The notes below the pieces were generated by a model. The model was not told the origin of the DNA. It saw only the letters and a list, made by a program, of their open reading frames with translations, and made no database searches. From Gammaproteobacteria bacterium (lineage in GTDB: Bacteria; Pseudomonadota; Gammaproteobacteria; Steroidobacterales; Woeseiaceae), in the NCBI GenBank assembly GCA_009937445.1, contig JAACFM010000003.1, forward strand, positions 1 through 64,000: a stretch of 64,000 nucleotides of DNA, written 5' to 3'. A program made the position numbers and the translations under genes. Each line of letters begins with the position of its first letter. Positions within the stretch are counted from its first letter, which is position 1. Shown here in pieces: positions 37,011-46,098 of this stretch.

Positions 37011-37985
37011 TCAGGCAATCAGAAGAATGACTTTTCCGCGGGCACGGCGCTCGGAAATGATCTGAAACGCGGTTTTGAAATCTTCGAGCGGAAACGACTC
37101 CGTAATCTTCGGTTGCAAAGTTCCAGCTGCTACCAGTGCAGAGATTTCAGACATATTTTGAATTTGCAGGTCCGGGTTCTTGGCGGCCCAGGTTCCCCAC
37201 CACACACCAACAATACTGGCTTCCTTTAAGAGTGTGATATTCGCCGGAAGCTGCGGAATGTCCCCTGATGCGAATCCGATTATTAGATGCCGCCCATGCC
37301 AGGCCAGTGCTCTGAGCGCCTGATGAGAGAGGTCACCGCCGACCGGGTCGTAGACGACATCGACTCCGCCACCGCTAAGCTCCTTTGCTGTTTCCTTCAA
37401 GGGTTGAACGGAATAATTGATCAGCTCATCGGCACCCGCATCACGGGCAAATTTCAGCTTCTCATCGGAACTGGCCGCGGCGATCACTCGCGCGCCCATC
37501 GCTTTTGCAATCTGGACCGCCGTTATTCCGACACCACCGGCAGCGCCCAGCACCAGCACAGTTTCACCTGGCTGCAGCCCGGCAGATTGCTTGAGAGCGT
37601 GATAGCTCGTGCCATACGTGACCGCATAGCCAGCACCCTGTTCGAAGTTGAGTTCGCTCGGCAAGTGCGTGGCAGCGTTCTGATGGACTTTGCATTTTTC
37701 GGCAAAGCCACCACCACGCGGTGCGACGATCGCTTTGTCCCCGATTTTGAAGCGCGAGACTTTTGAACCCACCGCAGAGACGATGCCGCTCGCTTCGTTG
37801 CCGGGTATAAACGGCGGCGGAATCTTGTCCTGATACTGCCCTGCAATTATCAGAATATCCGGGAAGTTAATACCCGCTGCCTTGACGTCGATGACAATGT
37901 CTTCGTCTCCAGGGACCGGGTCATCCCATTCTTCTATTACAAGGTCCGTCACCGGACCCCAGGCTTTGCAGGTAAGTGCGCGCAT
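37011..37985 (-). CDS. NADPH:quinone oxidoreductase, zinc-independent MDR family
   Basis: This 324-residue protein starts MRALTCKAWGP and shows the MDR groES-like part (AAGINFPDILIIAGQYQ, PFIPGNEASGIV) and a Rossmann domain with the quinone reductase motif VLVLGAAGGVGITAVQIAKAMGARV. Catalytic zinc ligands of alcohol dehydrogenases are absent. The family reduces quinones or enones with NADPH. ATG 37985 fits the family start; the longer frame to 38042 would collide with the divergent lipoprotein gene. Confidence 0.9.
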   Translation of the reverse strand: MRALTCKAWGPVTDLVIEEWDDPVPGDEDIVIDVKAAGINFPDILIIAGQYQDKIPPPFIPGNEASGIVSAVGSKVSRFKIGDKAIVAPRGGGFAEKCKVHQNAATHLPSELNFEQGAGYAVTYGTSYHALKQSAGLQPGETVLVLGAAGGVGITAVQIAKAMGARVIAAASSDEKLKFARDAGADELINYSVQPLKETAKELSGGGVDVVYDPVGGDLSHQALRALAWHGRHLIIGFASGDIPQLPANITLLKEASIVGVWWGTWAAKNPDLQIQNMSEISALVAAGTLQPKITESFPLEDFKTAFQIISERRARGKVILLIA

Positions 37986-38041
37986 TGATTGGCTCGTCAA
38001 TTTGGGCCAGCAATAGTCGCACAACCTCTTGGAGTATCCCA

Positions 38042-38290
38042 ATGCTACGCATCTTTCTGGTCGTCATTTGCTCATTCCAGCTGATTTCCTGTGGTGAGAA
38101 AGACACCTATGACCCGGCTGCCGATCTCTCAGACAAGAAATTGGCTGCGCTTGATGCCGGGCTCGGTCTGAGCACCACGCGGAACGCCGAGATCGCGAAC
38201 TCCATGTTTCAAAAAGCGAGGAGTGCTTATCATCCGCTGACCATCGGCTACATCGAAAGAGCCTTAAAAAGAGTGGCGCAGGCACAGTAG
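38042..38290 (+). CDS. small lipoprotein of unknown function
   Basis: The 82-residue product has a lipoprotein signal (MLRIFLVVICSFQLISCGEK, Cys17), followed by an acidic helical domain (LSDKKLAALDAGLGLSTTRNAEIANSMF). A GGAG ribosome site precedes ATG 38042; upstream codons in the same frame run through the divergent gene start and are unlikely. No family is recognised. It is divergent from the MDR gene with only 56 bp between starts, so the promoters must overlap. Confidence 0.65.
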   Translation: MLRIFLVVICSFQLISCGEKDTYDPAADLSDKKLAALDAGLGLSTTRNAEIANSMFQKARSAYHPLTIGYIERALKRVAQAQ

Positions 38291-38380
38291 TCTGTAGCCA
38301 GCCGCTGTGTGTAATTATGTGACGCCAGTCAGAGGATTATTGGAGCAGATTGGTCATACTGACAGGCCACAGGAGCTCCA

Positions 38381-38854
38381 ATGTCGATTTCAAGAACCTT
38401 ACTGCTAGTTTCAATTCTTTTCTGCGGGTCAGCCGCTGCGGACGTCTGGAAGTGGGTTGATGCGGAAGGCAAAACGCACTTCGTGGATACGAGTACGGCT
38501 ATTTTCACCTGGGTAGAAGATGGCAGGATCTTCTACAGTGACAAGCCGGATCATGAAGACGCGATTGCGGTGCAGCTGGTATGGGTGGCCAAAGGTACTC
38601 TGGAAAACATGGAGAATGCCGCCGACGGCTCTGATGATTCTGCATTTGCGGATGAAACGCCCGGGGAACGGGCAGAGCGTCAAGAAGCCGAAGCTTACTA
38701 CTGCAAGAGAGCGACCGAAATCCATGACTCCTACGAGAATGCGCCGCGGCTGTATCGGACCAATGATGCGGGCGAGCGAGAGTATTTGTCGGAAGAGGCC
38801 GCGAACGAGACTCTGGCTGAAACGAAATCGAAAATGGACGATCTTTGCAGCTAG
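38381..38854 (+). CDS. exported DUF4124-domain protein
   Basis: This 157-residue protein has a signal peptide (cleavage after AAA, near residue 20) followed by DVWKWVDAEGKTHFVDT, the DUF4124 motif, then an acidic linker and a C-terminal helix containing two Cys (YYCKRA and DDLCS). DUF4124 is common in gammaproteobacterial periplasmic proteins of unknown role. Its 3' end overlaps the convergent hydrolase gene by 4 bp. Confidence 0.8.
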   Translation: MSISRTLLLVSILFCGSAAADVWKWVDAEGKTHFVDTSTAIFTWVEDGRIFYSDKPDHEDAIAVQLVWVAKGTLENMENAADGSDDSAFADETPGERAERQEAEAYYCKRATEIHDSYENAPRLYRTNDAGEREYLSEEAANETLAETKSKMDDLCS

Positions 38855-39633
38855 TCGCCAGTCTCTTCCATTAGTGCCTTGTCGGCCTCCAGAAAGCTGC
38901 CGGTCCGCAGAAACGACACTGTATTTCGAATAACGAGCTCGTCGCGCGGGATGTTGCGATGCGAATTGCCGACGACGAGAAAATCATTCATACCCTCTAT
39001 TTTCGTGCTTGCAAGAGAGACCTTTCCGTCATCAGGGTTGGGCAGCATTGCGGACATGAATACGTTGATCGTACCGGTACCGGCAATAACGCCGAGTTCG
39101 AAATCTACCGGACCCAATAGCACAGGCATGCTCTGGGCATCCGTTCCCAACTGAGCACCCGCATCACCACTCAGCGAAGCAAATCCGGGCCAGTCTCTGG
39201 TCTTGTCGATTAATTCACTGCCCTGGTTGGGCGGTCCCATCATGACCACGCGTCCGAGCTCAGGTATCCGTGAATGCTTGTTCTCGTATCGCACGAGGAT
39301 GCCGCCCAGTGAGTGCGTTACAAAGTGGATTCGCTCCGCCCCGTTATTCCTGCACTCCTCGAGGCCCAATCCGACGGCCAGCGGCGCGATATCCTGAATC
39401 GAACCGGACTGCGATGGATAGTCCACATTGGCGGTCGTAAATCCTGCCGCCTGCAAGCCATCCGCCATCGGGCGCATCAGCCGCCAGCTGCGATTCAGGC
39501 CGTGCAGTAAAACGACACAGTCACGGGAGTTGTCTGCTGTCAGGACCTCTGCGCGGGGCTCGGTGACACAGCTCGCCTGGCTGATCGCTATCAGCGGCAA
39601 TACACATGCTATCGTTTGTCGAAACCAGCTCAT
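38851..39633 (-). CDS. alpha/beta hydrolase, lipase/esterase-like, exported
   Basis: The 260-residue product from ATG 39633 has a signal or lipoprotein signal (IAISQASCV) and the alpha/beta-hydrolase motifs: oxyanion loop VLLHGLNRS, nucleophile elbow THSLGG with Ser, and MMGPPNQGSELID. A catalytic His is expected in the C-terminal GNSHRNIPRDELV. The fold matches periplasmic triacylglycerol lipase-like or acetyltransferase-like proteins (family with VVMMGPPNQGSE). Substrate is unknown. The frame runs on to 39783 but lacks a ribosome site there. Confidence 0.85.
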   Translation of the reverse strand: MSWFRQTIACVLPLIAISQASCVTEPRAEVLTADNSRDCVVLLHGLNRSWRLMRPMADGLQAAGFTTANVDYPSQSGSIQDIAPLAVGLGLEECRNNGAERIHFVTHSLGGILVRYENKHSRIPELGRVVMMGPPNQGSELIDKTRDWPGFASLSGDAGAQLGTDAQSMPVLLGPVDFELGVIAGTGTINVFMSAMLPNPDDGKVSLASTKIEGMNDFLVVGNSHRNIPRDELVIRNTVSFLRTGSFLEADKALMEETGD

Positions 39634-39894
39634 TTGATGATTCTGCCAAAGTAAGAAGAAACGCGCACACTTAAATACGGTTCCAACAGCAAACGGCCAG
39701 CGAGCACCGTAGTTCAGCAATATTGGCAAGCGAGAGGCAATACAGGCAGGCACAAGAGCGTCCTCGTAGTACCATATTGCCAAGAATAAGACCTATTGTT
39801 ATATTGATAGGCCTAACAGTACAGAGCACCACAAAATAAAAACTTGAGGGCCGATGGTTCCACCAGCCCGTCGCAACAGGAATAAAACAGCACT

Positions 39895-41097
39895 ATGAGC
39901 GACACCACGGCGCGCAAAGGGCCATTGACCGATATTCGTCTTATCGAAATGGGGCAGCTAATCGCTGGACCGTTTTGCGGCCAGCTCATGGCAGATATGG
40001 GTGCTGATGTCATCAAGATTGAGCCGCCTGGCAAGGGCGATCCGATGCGAGAATGGGGGCGGGGCGACTACCCGCTTTGGTGGAGTGTCTGTGCTCGCAA
40101 TAAACGATGCGTTACTGCCAATCTTCGCGTCGAAGAAGGGCAGGAACTGGTACGCAAGCTGATCGCTGGCGCTGACATGGTGCTCGAGAACTTTCGCCCC
40201 GGCACCATGGAGCGCTGGGGTCTGGGCTACGAAGATCTCATCAAGATTAATCCGAAATTGATCATGATCCGCGTGTCGGGCTACGGCCAGACTGGCCCCT
40301 ACTCAAAACGAGCAGGTTACGCTTCAGTTGGCGAAGCCATGGGCGGTATGCGTTATTTGTGCGGTGAGCCCGACCGGCAACCCAGCCGTGCCGGACTATC
40401 CATCGGCGACACACTTGCTGCGACTTATGCCTGTAATGGTGCTCTGGCGGCATTACACTATCGAGATCGGACCGGCGAGGGTCAGGTGATCGATGCCTCA
40501 ATTTATGAATCCGTGCTCACTGTCATGGAGGCGACCATTCCAGAGTACGTCGTTAGCAACCATGTCCGCGAGCGTTCGGGTGCGACCCTGCCCAGCGTCG
40601 CGCCGTCCAACGTCTATGACTGTTCAGACGGCTCGTTCCTGATCGCAGCGAACCAGGACACGGTTTTTGCACGCCTGTGCGCTGCGATGGGTCGTGAAGA
40701 CATGATTGCCGACGAACGCTATGCAACTCATGTGGCCCGAGGCGGGAACATGGTTGAACTCGACAACATCATCAATGAGTGGACCAAGACGATGACAATG
40801 GTCGAGGTCGATCAGGCGATGCAGGATGCGGGAGTTCCTGCCGGCCGTATCTACCGCGCGCCGGAAATGCTCGAGGACCCGCATTTTCAGGCTCGCGAGG
40901 CGATTGTCGATACACCGACGGAGGAATGGCCCAACCTGAAAATGCAAAACGTATTTCCGAAGATGTCGAAGACCCAGGGCGAAATACGCTGGCCCGGCAA
41001 CACGACATTGGGGGCACACAATCAGGAAGTTTACGGGGGTGAGCTCGGCATCAGCGACGCCGATCTCGCAACAATGAAAGAAAACGCAATCATCTAG
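39895..41097 (+). CDS. class III CoA-transferase (CaiB/BaiF family)
   Basis: This 400-residue protein contains the family core: LTDIRLIEMGQLIAGPFCGQ, LMADMGADVIKIEPPGKGDPMR, NKRCVTANLRVEEGQEL and the catalytic Asp region (NFRPGTMERWGL ... RVSGYGQTGPYS). These enzymes move CoA between organic acids, for example carnitine, formyl or succinyl donors. It heads a cluster with hyuA, hyuB and a GntR regulator (37-bp and shorter gaps), so it probably activates a product of that pathway. The acid cannot be told from sequence. Confidence 0.9.
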   Translation: MSDTTARKGPLTDIRLIEMGQLIAGPFCGQLMADMGADVIKIEPPGKGDPMREWGRGDYPLWWSVCARNKRCVTANLRVEEGQELVRKLIAGADMVLENFRPGTMERWGLGYEDLIKINPKLIMIRVSGYGQTGPYSKRAGYASVGEAMGGMRYLCGEPDRQPSRAGLSIGDTLAATYACNGALAALHYRDRTGEGQVIDASIYESVLTVMEATIPEYVVSNHVRERSGATLPSVAPSNVYDCSDGSFLIAANQDTVFARLCAAMGREDMIADERYATHVARGGNMVELDNIINEWTKTMTMVEVDQAMQDAGVPAGRIYRAPEMLEDPHFQAREAIVDTPTEEWPNLKMQNVFPKMSKTQGEIRWPGNTTLGAHNQEVYGGELGISDADLATMKENAII

Positions 41098-41134
41098 GCG
41101 CGTTTTCACAGTCGATTAGATCAGGGGAACATAA

Positions 41135-43204
41135 ATGACGTTTCGTCTAGGAGTTGACGTTGGCGGCACATTCACCGACCTGTTGTTGGTTGATGAGTCG
41201 TCCGGCCAGACCTACATGGCAAAGGTACCCTCCACGCCCGAAGATTCTTCCATCGGTGTATTGGATGGCATCGATCGAATATGTAACGAATCTGATATCG
41301 ATCCGAAACAGGTAGCTCAGGTGATGCACGGTACAACCGTCGCCACCAATGCCGTCCTGACGCGAAAAGGCGCCAAGGTCGGGTTGATTACAACCAAGGG
41401 CTACCGACAGACCTTGCAGGTCGCGCGGTCATTCTGCCCCGGTGGCCTGGGTGGCTGGGTCAGCTACAACAAGGCACCATTGATGGCGCCGCTGGAACTA
41501 ACGATCGAAGCAGATGAGCGAATGGGTGCTGATGGTGAGGTCGTCAGCCCGCTTGACGCCGATACTCTGCTTCATGACCTGAAGGCTCTCGCCGCAACCG
41601 GCGAAGTGGAAGCGCTGACCATCTGCCTGTTGAATTCCTACGTGAACGGCGCGCATGAAAGAGCAGTTCGAGACGTCGCAGAGAAAGTCTTTACCGATAT
41701 TCCGATATCTATCAGCAGCGATGTCGTTCCCGAGATGCAGGAATACGAGCGCACAGAAACAACGGTCGTTAATTCCTATGTCCGACCGCAAGTTTCTAAA
41801 TACGTGACGAACTTGAAGTCATCGCTGGAGGAGCGACTCGGTGACGATGTCAATCTCGCCATCCTGCGTTCCGACGGTGGTCTCGCATCTGCACGTGCTG
41901 CGGCTGAGTCGCCAGTCAATATGCTGATGTCGGGGCCTGCTGGTGGTGTGGCAGGAGCGATGTATTTCTGTAAACGCGGCGGCTTCGAAAATATTCTGAC
42001 TTTTGATATGGGCGGAACGTCCACGGACGTCGCGCTGATTCAACACGGCGAAGCGCGTATTCGGCGTGAGACGCGCGTTAGTGACATTACGGTCAGAGCG
42101 CCATCTGTTGACGTACGAACCATTGGTGCCGGCGGTGGATCCATCGCATTCGTGCCTGAGTTGACCAAAGCGCTGCGTGTCGGACCTGATTCGGCCGGTG
42201 CTGATCCGGGGCCCGCGGCCTACATGAAGGGTGGCGAAGCACCGACAGTGTGTGATGCCAACGTGGTGCTGGGTTATTTGCCGTCCGACGTTAAACTCGG
42301 CGGCGCGATGACCATCAATCGCGACGCGGCGGAGAAAGCCGTGCAGTCGCTCGCGGATGCGATGGGTATAGAATTGATGGCCGCTGCAGAAGGCATCGTG
42401 AAGATCGTCAACGAATCGATGCTAGGCGCTTTGCGACTGGTGTCCGTTGAGCAAGGCTACGATCCACGCGACTTTGCCCTGGTTGGGTTTGGTGGCGCAG
42501 GACCGCTGCACGTCAATGCGCTTGGAATTCTTAGTGGCGCATGGCCGGTGATCGTTCCGCCCGGTCCAGGGGTGCTTTGCGCTTACGGCGATGCAACGAC
42601 ACAGATCCAGGATGAGGCATCGAAAACCTACGTAGCTAAAGTCGAAGACATAAGCGCCGACGATCTGATGAAAGAGTTGGGCGTCTTGCGCGATCGTGCC
42701 GGTGAGTCGTTCGCCGCTGATGGCATCGCGGCGGATCAGCAGGAAGTCGCCTATCAGGCCGACATCCGTTACGCCGGCCAGGCGTTCCAGCTGTCGCTGA
42801 ACGTGACCAATGAAGAGCTCAAGGCCAAAGGGCTTGCCGTTCTGACCGATGAATTCGACCGACAACATGAACAGCTGTTTACATTTGCACATGGCAAGGA
42901 TCACGAGATCGTAATTATCCGCGCGGTCGTCAAAGCGAAGAGCAGTTTGACGGCGGACCTGAAGGAAGTGAGTGGCAGTGCGACAGACCTCAAGGACGCC
43001 GTCATCCACGAGACCAGGTTCTTCTATGAGCAGGATTGGCATGATGCGTCGATATACGAGCGCGAAAAACTAGGCGTCGGGACGGTCGTAGACGGTCCGG
43101 CAATTATTCAGGAAATGGACTCAACGACCCTGGTCCTGCCTGGGCATGCAGCGACTGTCGATAAAGTCGGCAACCTTCTTATCAACCCGGTTAAAGGAGT
43201 TTAG
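41135..43204 (+). CDS. hyuA: hydantoinase/oxoprolinase A subunit
   Basis: This 689-residue protein has the ASKHA-type ATP-binding start FRLGVDVGGTFTDLLLVDE, MHGTTVATNAVLTRKGAKVGLITT, MSGPAGGVAGA, FDMGGTSTDVALIQ, and C-terminal GFGGAGPLHV. It is the ATP-dependent subunit of N-methylhydantoinase/5-oxoprolinase/acetone carboxylase-type enzymes, paired with HyuB encoded 2 bp downstream. ATP-driven ring opening of a cyclic amide is the likely reaction, but a carboxylase of the acetophenone type is also possible. Confidence 0.92.
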   Translation: MTFRLGVDVGGTFTDLLLVDESSGQTYMAKVPSTPEDSSIGVLDGIDRICNESDIDPKQVAQVMHGTTVATNAVLTRKGAKVGLITTKGYRQTLQVARSFCPGGLGGWVSYNKAPLMAPLELTIEADERMGADGEVVSPLDADTLLHDLKALAATGEVEALTICLLNSYVNGAHERAVRDVAEKVFTDIPISISSDVVPEMQEYERTETTVVNSYVRPQVSKYVTNLKSSLEERLGDDVNLAILRSDGGLASARAAAESPVNMLMSGPAGGVAGAMYFCKRGGFENILTFDMGGTSTDVALIQHGEARIRRETRVSDITVRAPSVDVRTIGAGGGSIAFVPELTKALRVGPDSAGADPGPAAYMKGGEAPTVCDANVVLGYLPSDVKLGGAMTINRDAAEKAVQSLADAMGIELMAAAEGIVKIVNESMLGALRLVSVEQGYDPRDFALVGFGGAGPLHVNALGILSGAWPVIVPPGPGVLCAYGDATTQIQDEASKTYVAKVEDISADDLMKELGVLRDRAGESFAADGIAADQQEVAYQADIRYAGQAFQLSLNVTNEELKAKGLAVLTDEFDRQHEQLFTFAHGKDHEIVIIRAVVKAKSSLTADLKEVSGSATDLKDAVIHETRFFYEQDWHDASIYEREKLGVGTVVDGPAIIQEMDSTTLVLPGHAATVDKVGNLLINPVKGV

Positions 43205-43206
43205 TC

Positions 43207-45054
43207 ATGACAGCACAAATCATTGAAACAAACTCTATGCCCTGGGAAACGGCCGACGTAGATGCAGTAACCGTCGACATCATCGAGAACGCGCTGCGAA
43301 ATGTTCGCGAGGAAATGGATGCCGTTCTGTTCCGCACAGCTATGAGTCCGGGCATTCGCGAGCAAGGCGATTGTTTTCCGATGGTGGCGAACAAAGACGG
43401 CAAGATGGTCGTCGGTCAGTTCGGCTCATTTATCCACGGTTTCATGGAAGCCTATGACGGTGATATCGAAGAGGGCGACATCATCCTTACGAACGACCCG
43501 TATATGTGCAACGCGGCCGTTTCTCATTTGCCGGACTGGATAGTTCTGGTTCCTGTGTTCAATAACGGTCGTCACATTGCATGGTCGGCGATGTTTGGTC
43601 ATATGTCGGATAACGGCGGCATGGTGCCGGGTTCGATCCCAATCAAGGCCGAGACCATCTACCAGGAAGGCATTCGTATTCCGCCGACCAAGTTGTACAA
43701 GAAAGGTGTTCTTCAGGAAGACATTCTCGAATTGATTCTGCATAACGTCCGAACGACAGAGTGGAACCGATTCGATCTCAACGCACTGGTTGCAGCCTGT
43801 CGTACCGCATCGAAGCGTTGCGTTGAGATTGCGGAACGATTTGGTGACGAGGTCTTCCAGACGACCATGCAAATAATGCTTGATCGCAATCTTGAGGCAA
43901 TGCGGGCGATCATCCAGATGTTCGTTCCCGAAGAGCCATCGTACTTCGAAGATTTTGTTTGCGATGACGGCGTCGGCAAAGGCCCGTACAAAATCGCTTG
44001 TACGATGTGGCGCGAAGGCGATGTAGCCATTTTCGATTTCGAAGGCACAGACCCTCAGGCGAAGAGTTCGATCAATTTCTATATGAACGAAGAAATGTTC
44101 AAGATGTTCTTCGGCTCGTTCACCATCAACCTGTTTGACCCACACATTCTGTTTAACGACGGCTTCTACGAACTGGTCGATGTTCGAATACCGCAAGGTA
44201 GTTTGTTGAAACCGAACTTCCCGGCAGCATTGTCAGGGCGTACTCACGCGTTGGGTCGCATCTTCGACGTGATGGGTGGCGTACTGGGACAGGGCGCACC
44301 GGATGCGATGAACGCGGCCGGGTTCTCGGATAGTCCGCACCTGTTTTATTCGGGCTATGACAAGAAAGGCGAGTGGTTCCAGTTGTTCCAGATCGGATTC
44401 GGCGGCATTCCGGGTCGTCCGGCAGGCGATGGACCGGATGGACACTCCCTGTGGCCTGGCTTTACGAACGTACCGAACGAATTCATCGAAGCTTATTTTC
44501 CATTGCGCATCGTTAAGTATGAACCGATAGCGGATTCTGGCGGCGCCGGATTGCATCGCGGTGGCAACGGTCTGTCGGTTGCCTATGAATTCCTCGTTGA
44601 TGGCGACATCGCAATTCATGACGACCGTTGGCTGACCTACCCATGGGGCGTTCGCGGCGGTGATCCGGGGATGCGTTCAACGAAACGCATTGAACGTGCC
44701 GATGGTACGGAAGAATGGTTGCCGGCCAAGTGCGATGGCGTGAAGGTCAAAGAGGGCGACGTGCTGTACTTCAATACCTGGGGTGGCGGCGGCTGGGGCA
44801 ACCCGCTGGAAAGAGATGCCGATCTGGTCGCTTTCGATGCCAGACGCGGGGTGGTCAGCAGTGACGGCGCGCAGCGTTATGGCGTCGTCATCGCTGCTGA
44901 TGGCAGTGTTGATACAGGTGCAACAGAAAAACTGCGGGCTGAGATGGCTGCCAGCAAAGTGGATACTGGATTGTTTAGTCGTGGTGGCACGATCGAGGAG
45001 ATAAAGGCGCGTTCGATGGAAGAGACGCATCTTCCGGCACCCGAAGCCCCGTGA
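43207..45054 (+). CDS. hyuB: hydantoinase/oxoprolinase B subunit
   Basis: This 615-residue protein follows the HyuB/HydB family: VDIIENALRNVREEMDAVLFRTAMSP, GDIILTNDPYMCNAAVSHLPD, and HALGRIFDVMGGVLG, with HRGGNGLSV and GGGGWGNPLERD near the C-terminus. It forms the second subunit with HyuA. It starts 2 bp after hyuA and overlaps the GntR gene by 4 bp. Confidence 0.92.
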   Translation: MTAQIIETNSMPWETADVDAVTVDIIENALRNVREEMDAVLFRTAMSPGIREQGDCFPMVANKDGKMVVGQFGSFIHGFMEAYDGDIEEGDIILTNDPYMCNAAVSHLPDWIVLVPVFNNGRHIAWSAMFGHMSDNGGMVPGSIPIKAETIYQEGIRIPPTKLYKKGVLQEDILELILHNVRTTEWNRFDLNALVAACRTASKRCVEIAERFGDEVFQTTMQIMLDRNLEAMRAIIQMFVPEEPSYFEDFVCDDGVGKGPYKIACTMWREGDVAIFDFEGTDPQAKSSINFYMNEEMFKMFFGSFTINLFDPHILFNDGFYELVDVRIPQGSLLKPNFPAALSGRTHALGRIFDVMGGVLGQGAPDAMNAAGFSDSPHLFYSGYDKKGEWFQLFQIGFGGIPGRPAGDGPDGHSLWPGFTNVPNEFIEAYFPLRIVKYEPIADSGGAGLHRGGNGLSVAYEFLVDGDIAIHDDRWLTYPWGVRGGDPGMRSTKRIERADGTEEWLPAKCDGVKVKEGDVLYFNTWGGGGWGNPLERDADLVAFDARRGVVSSDGAQRYGVVIAADGSVDTGATEKLRAEMAASKVDTGLFSRGGTIEEIKARSMEETHLPAPEAP

Positions 45055-45824
45055 GTGAGTTACTCAATTCTCTGAAGGCTGAGTGGGACCTGGCACAAGG
45101 CGGCGCGCTTGCACGCGTGCCGCTTTATCACCAGCTTTACTCGGTGCTTAAGGAATCGATAATTAACGGCACGATTTCTTACGACGCGCAGATGCCCACG
45201 GAACAACAATTGGCTGCGACCTTTGACGTTTCGCGTATCACCGCAAAGCGGGCGATGGATGAGCTGGCGTCCGAGGATTTGATTGCTCGTTTTCGTGGCA
45301 AAGGTTCTCATGTTACCTACCACTACACGCCCAAACCGGTGCGAGCGCCGCTTGTGGGTATGCTCGAAAACCTCGCAGAGATGGGCAAAAACAGCATTGT
45401 CCGCGTCGTGTCCATCGAAGAGGTGGTGCCGCCAGCGGAAATTCGCCAGCGACTTGGCCTGGGCGAACGCGAAACCGTCCATAAGCTGGTTCGAGTAAGC
45501 AGCAATGTGGAAGGCGAACCCTATGCCTACTATGTCAGCTGGACCATCGGTATTTCCCGGGGATATACCAAGAATCACCTTGAAAAGACGCTGCGCCTCG
45601 ACGTCATTCGCGAAAACGGCATAAAGCTCACCAAAATTGAGCAGGTCCTCAGCGCTGAGATTGCGTCCCTGAAGGTTACCGATGATCTGGACGTAGAACC
45701 AGGCGCGGCATTGCTGTCCATTCGACGAGAGTCGTATAACGAAAATGGCGACATCGTTGACGTTCTCGATTGTCTTTACAACCCCGAGCGCTACCAGTAC
45801 TCAATGGTATTGAGCCTCGACTGA
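45051..45824 (+). CDS. GntR-family regulator, HutC/FarR (UTRA) type
   Basis: This 257-residue protein has an N-terminal winged helix (PLYHQLYSVLKESIINGTI ... MPTEQQLAATFDVSRITAKRAMDELASEDLIARFRGKGSHV) followed by a UTRA ligand-binding domain (about residues 95-250). GTG 45051 overlaps the hyuB stop. UTRA regulators usually repress a catabolic operon until its substrate or an intermediate binds; here the CoA-transferase/hyu operon and the divergent downstream TonB gene are likely targets. Confidence 0.92.
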   Translation: MSELLNSLKAEWDLAQGGALARVPLYHQLYSVLKESIINGTISYDAQMPTEQQLAATFDVSRITAKRAMDELASEDLIARFRGKGSHVTYHYTPKPVRAPLVGMLENLAEMGKNSIVRVVSIEEVVPPAEIRQRLGLGERETVHKLVRVSSNVEGEPYAYYVSWTIGISRGYTKNHLEKTLRLDVIRENGIKLTKIEQVLSAEIASLKVTDDLDVEPGAALLSIRRESYNENGDIVDVLDCLYNPERYQYSMVLSLD

Positions 45825-46098
45825 TTAACCGGCAGAAGAATTCATGGGACTCGAACGGATCCTCAAGAATGTTCGTGTTGTTCGTCCAGGTGGCGACGGA
45901 CAATGTCGCCGTGCGCATTAGTTTCAAGCTGGTTTTCGCTGAATCCAGGCTGAAAATTTGACACTGACGGGCTTTGCCCACCAAATGACTTAATGTTAGT
46001 ATTTTATAACAACTACGGCTTTACAAAGCGCGATGCTGCAGGTATCGCCACACGATCCATACTTAAATTATACGGGTTGAATATCGGGGGATAGTGAA

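Noticed and set aside
37976-38041. N-terminal extension of the small lipoprotein from 37976
   Set aside because: It would place 22 residues before a good lipoprotein signal and overlap the divergent MDR start; ATG 38042 has a GGAG site.
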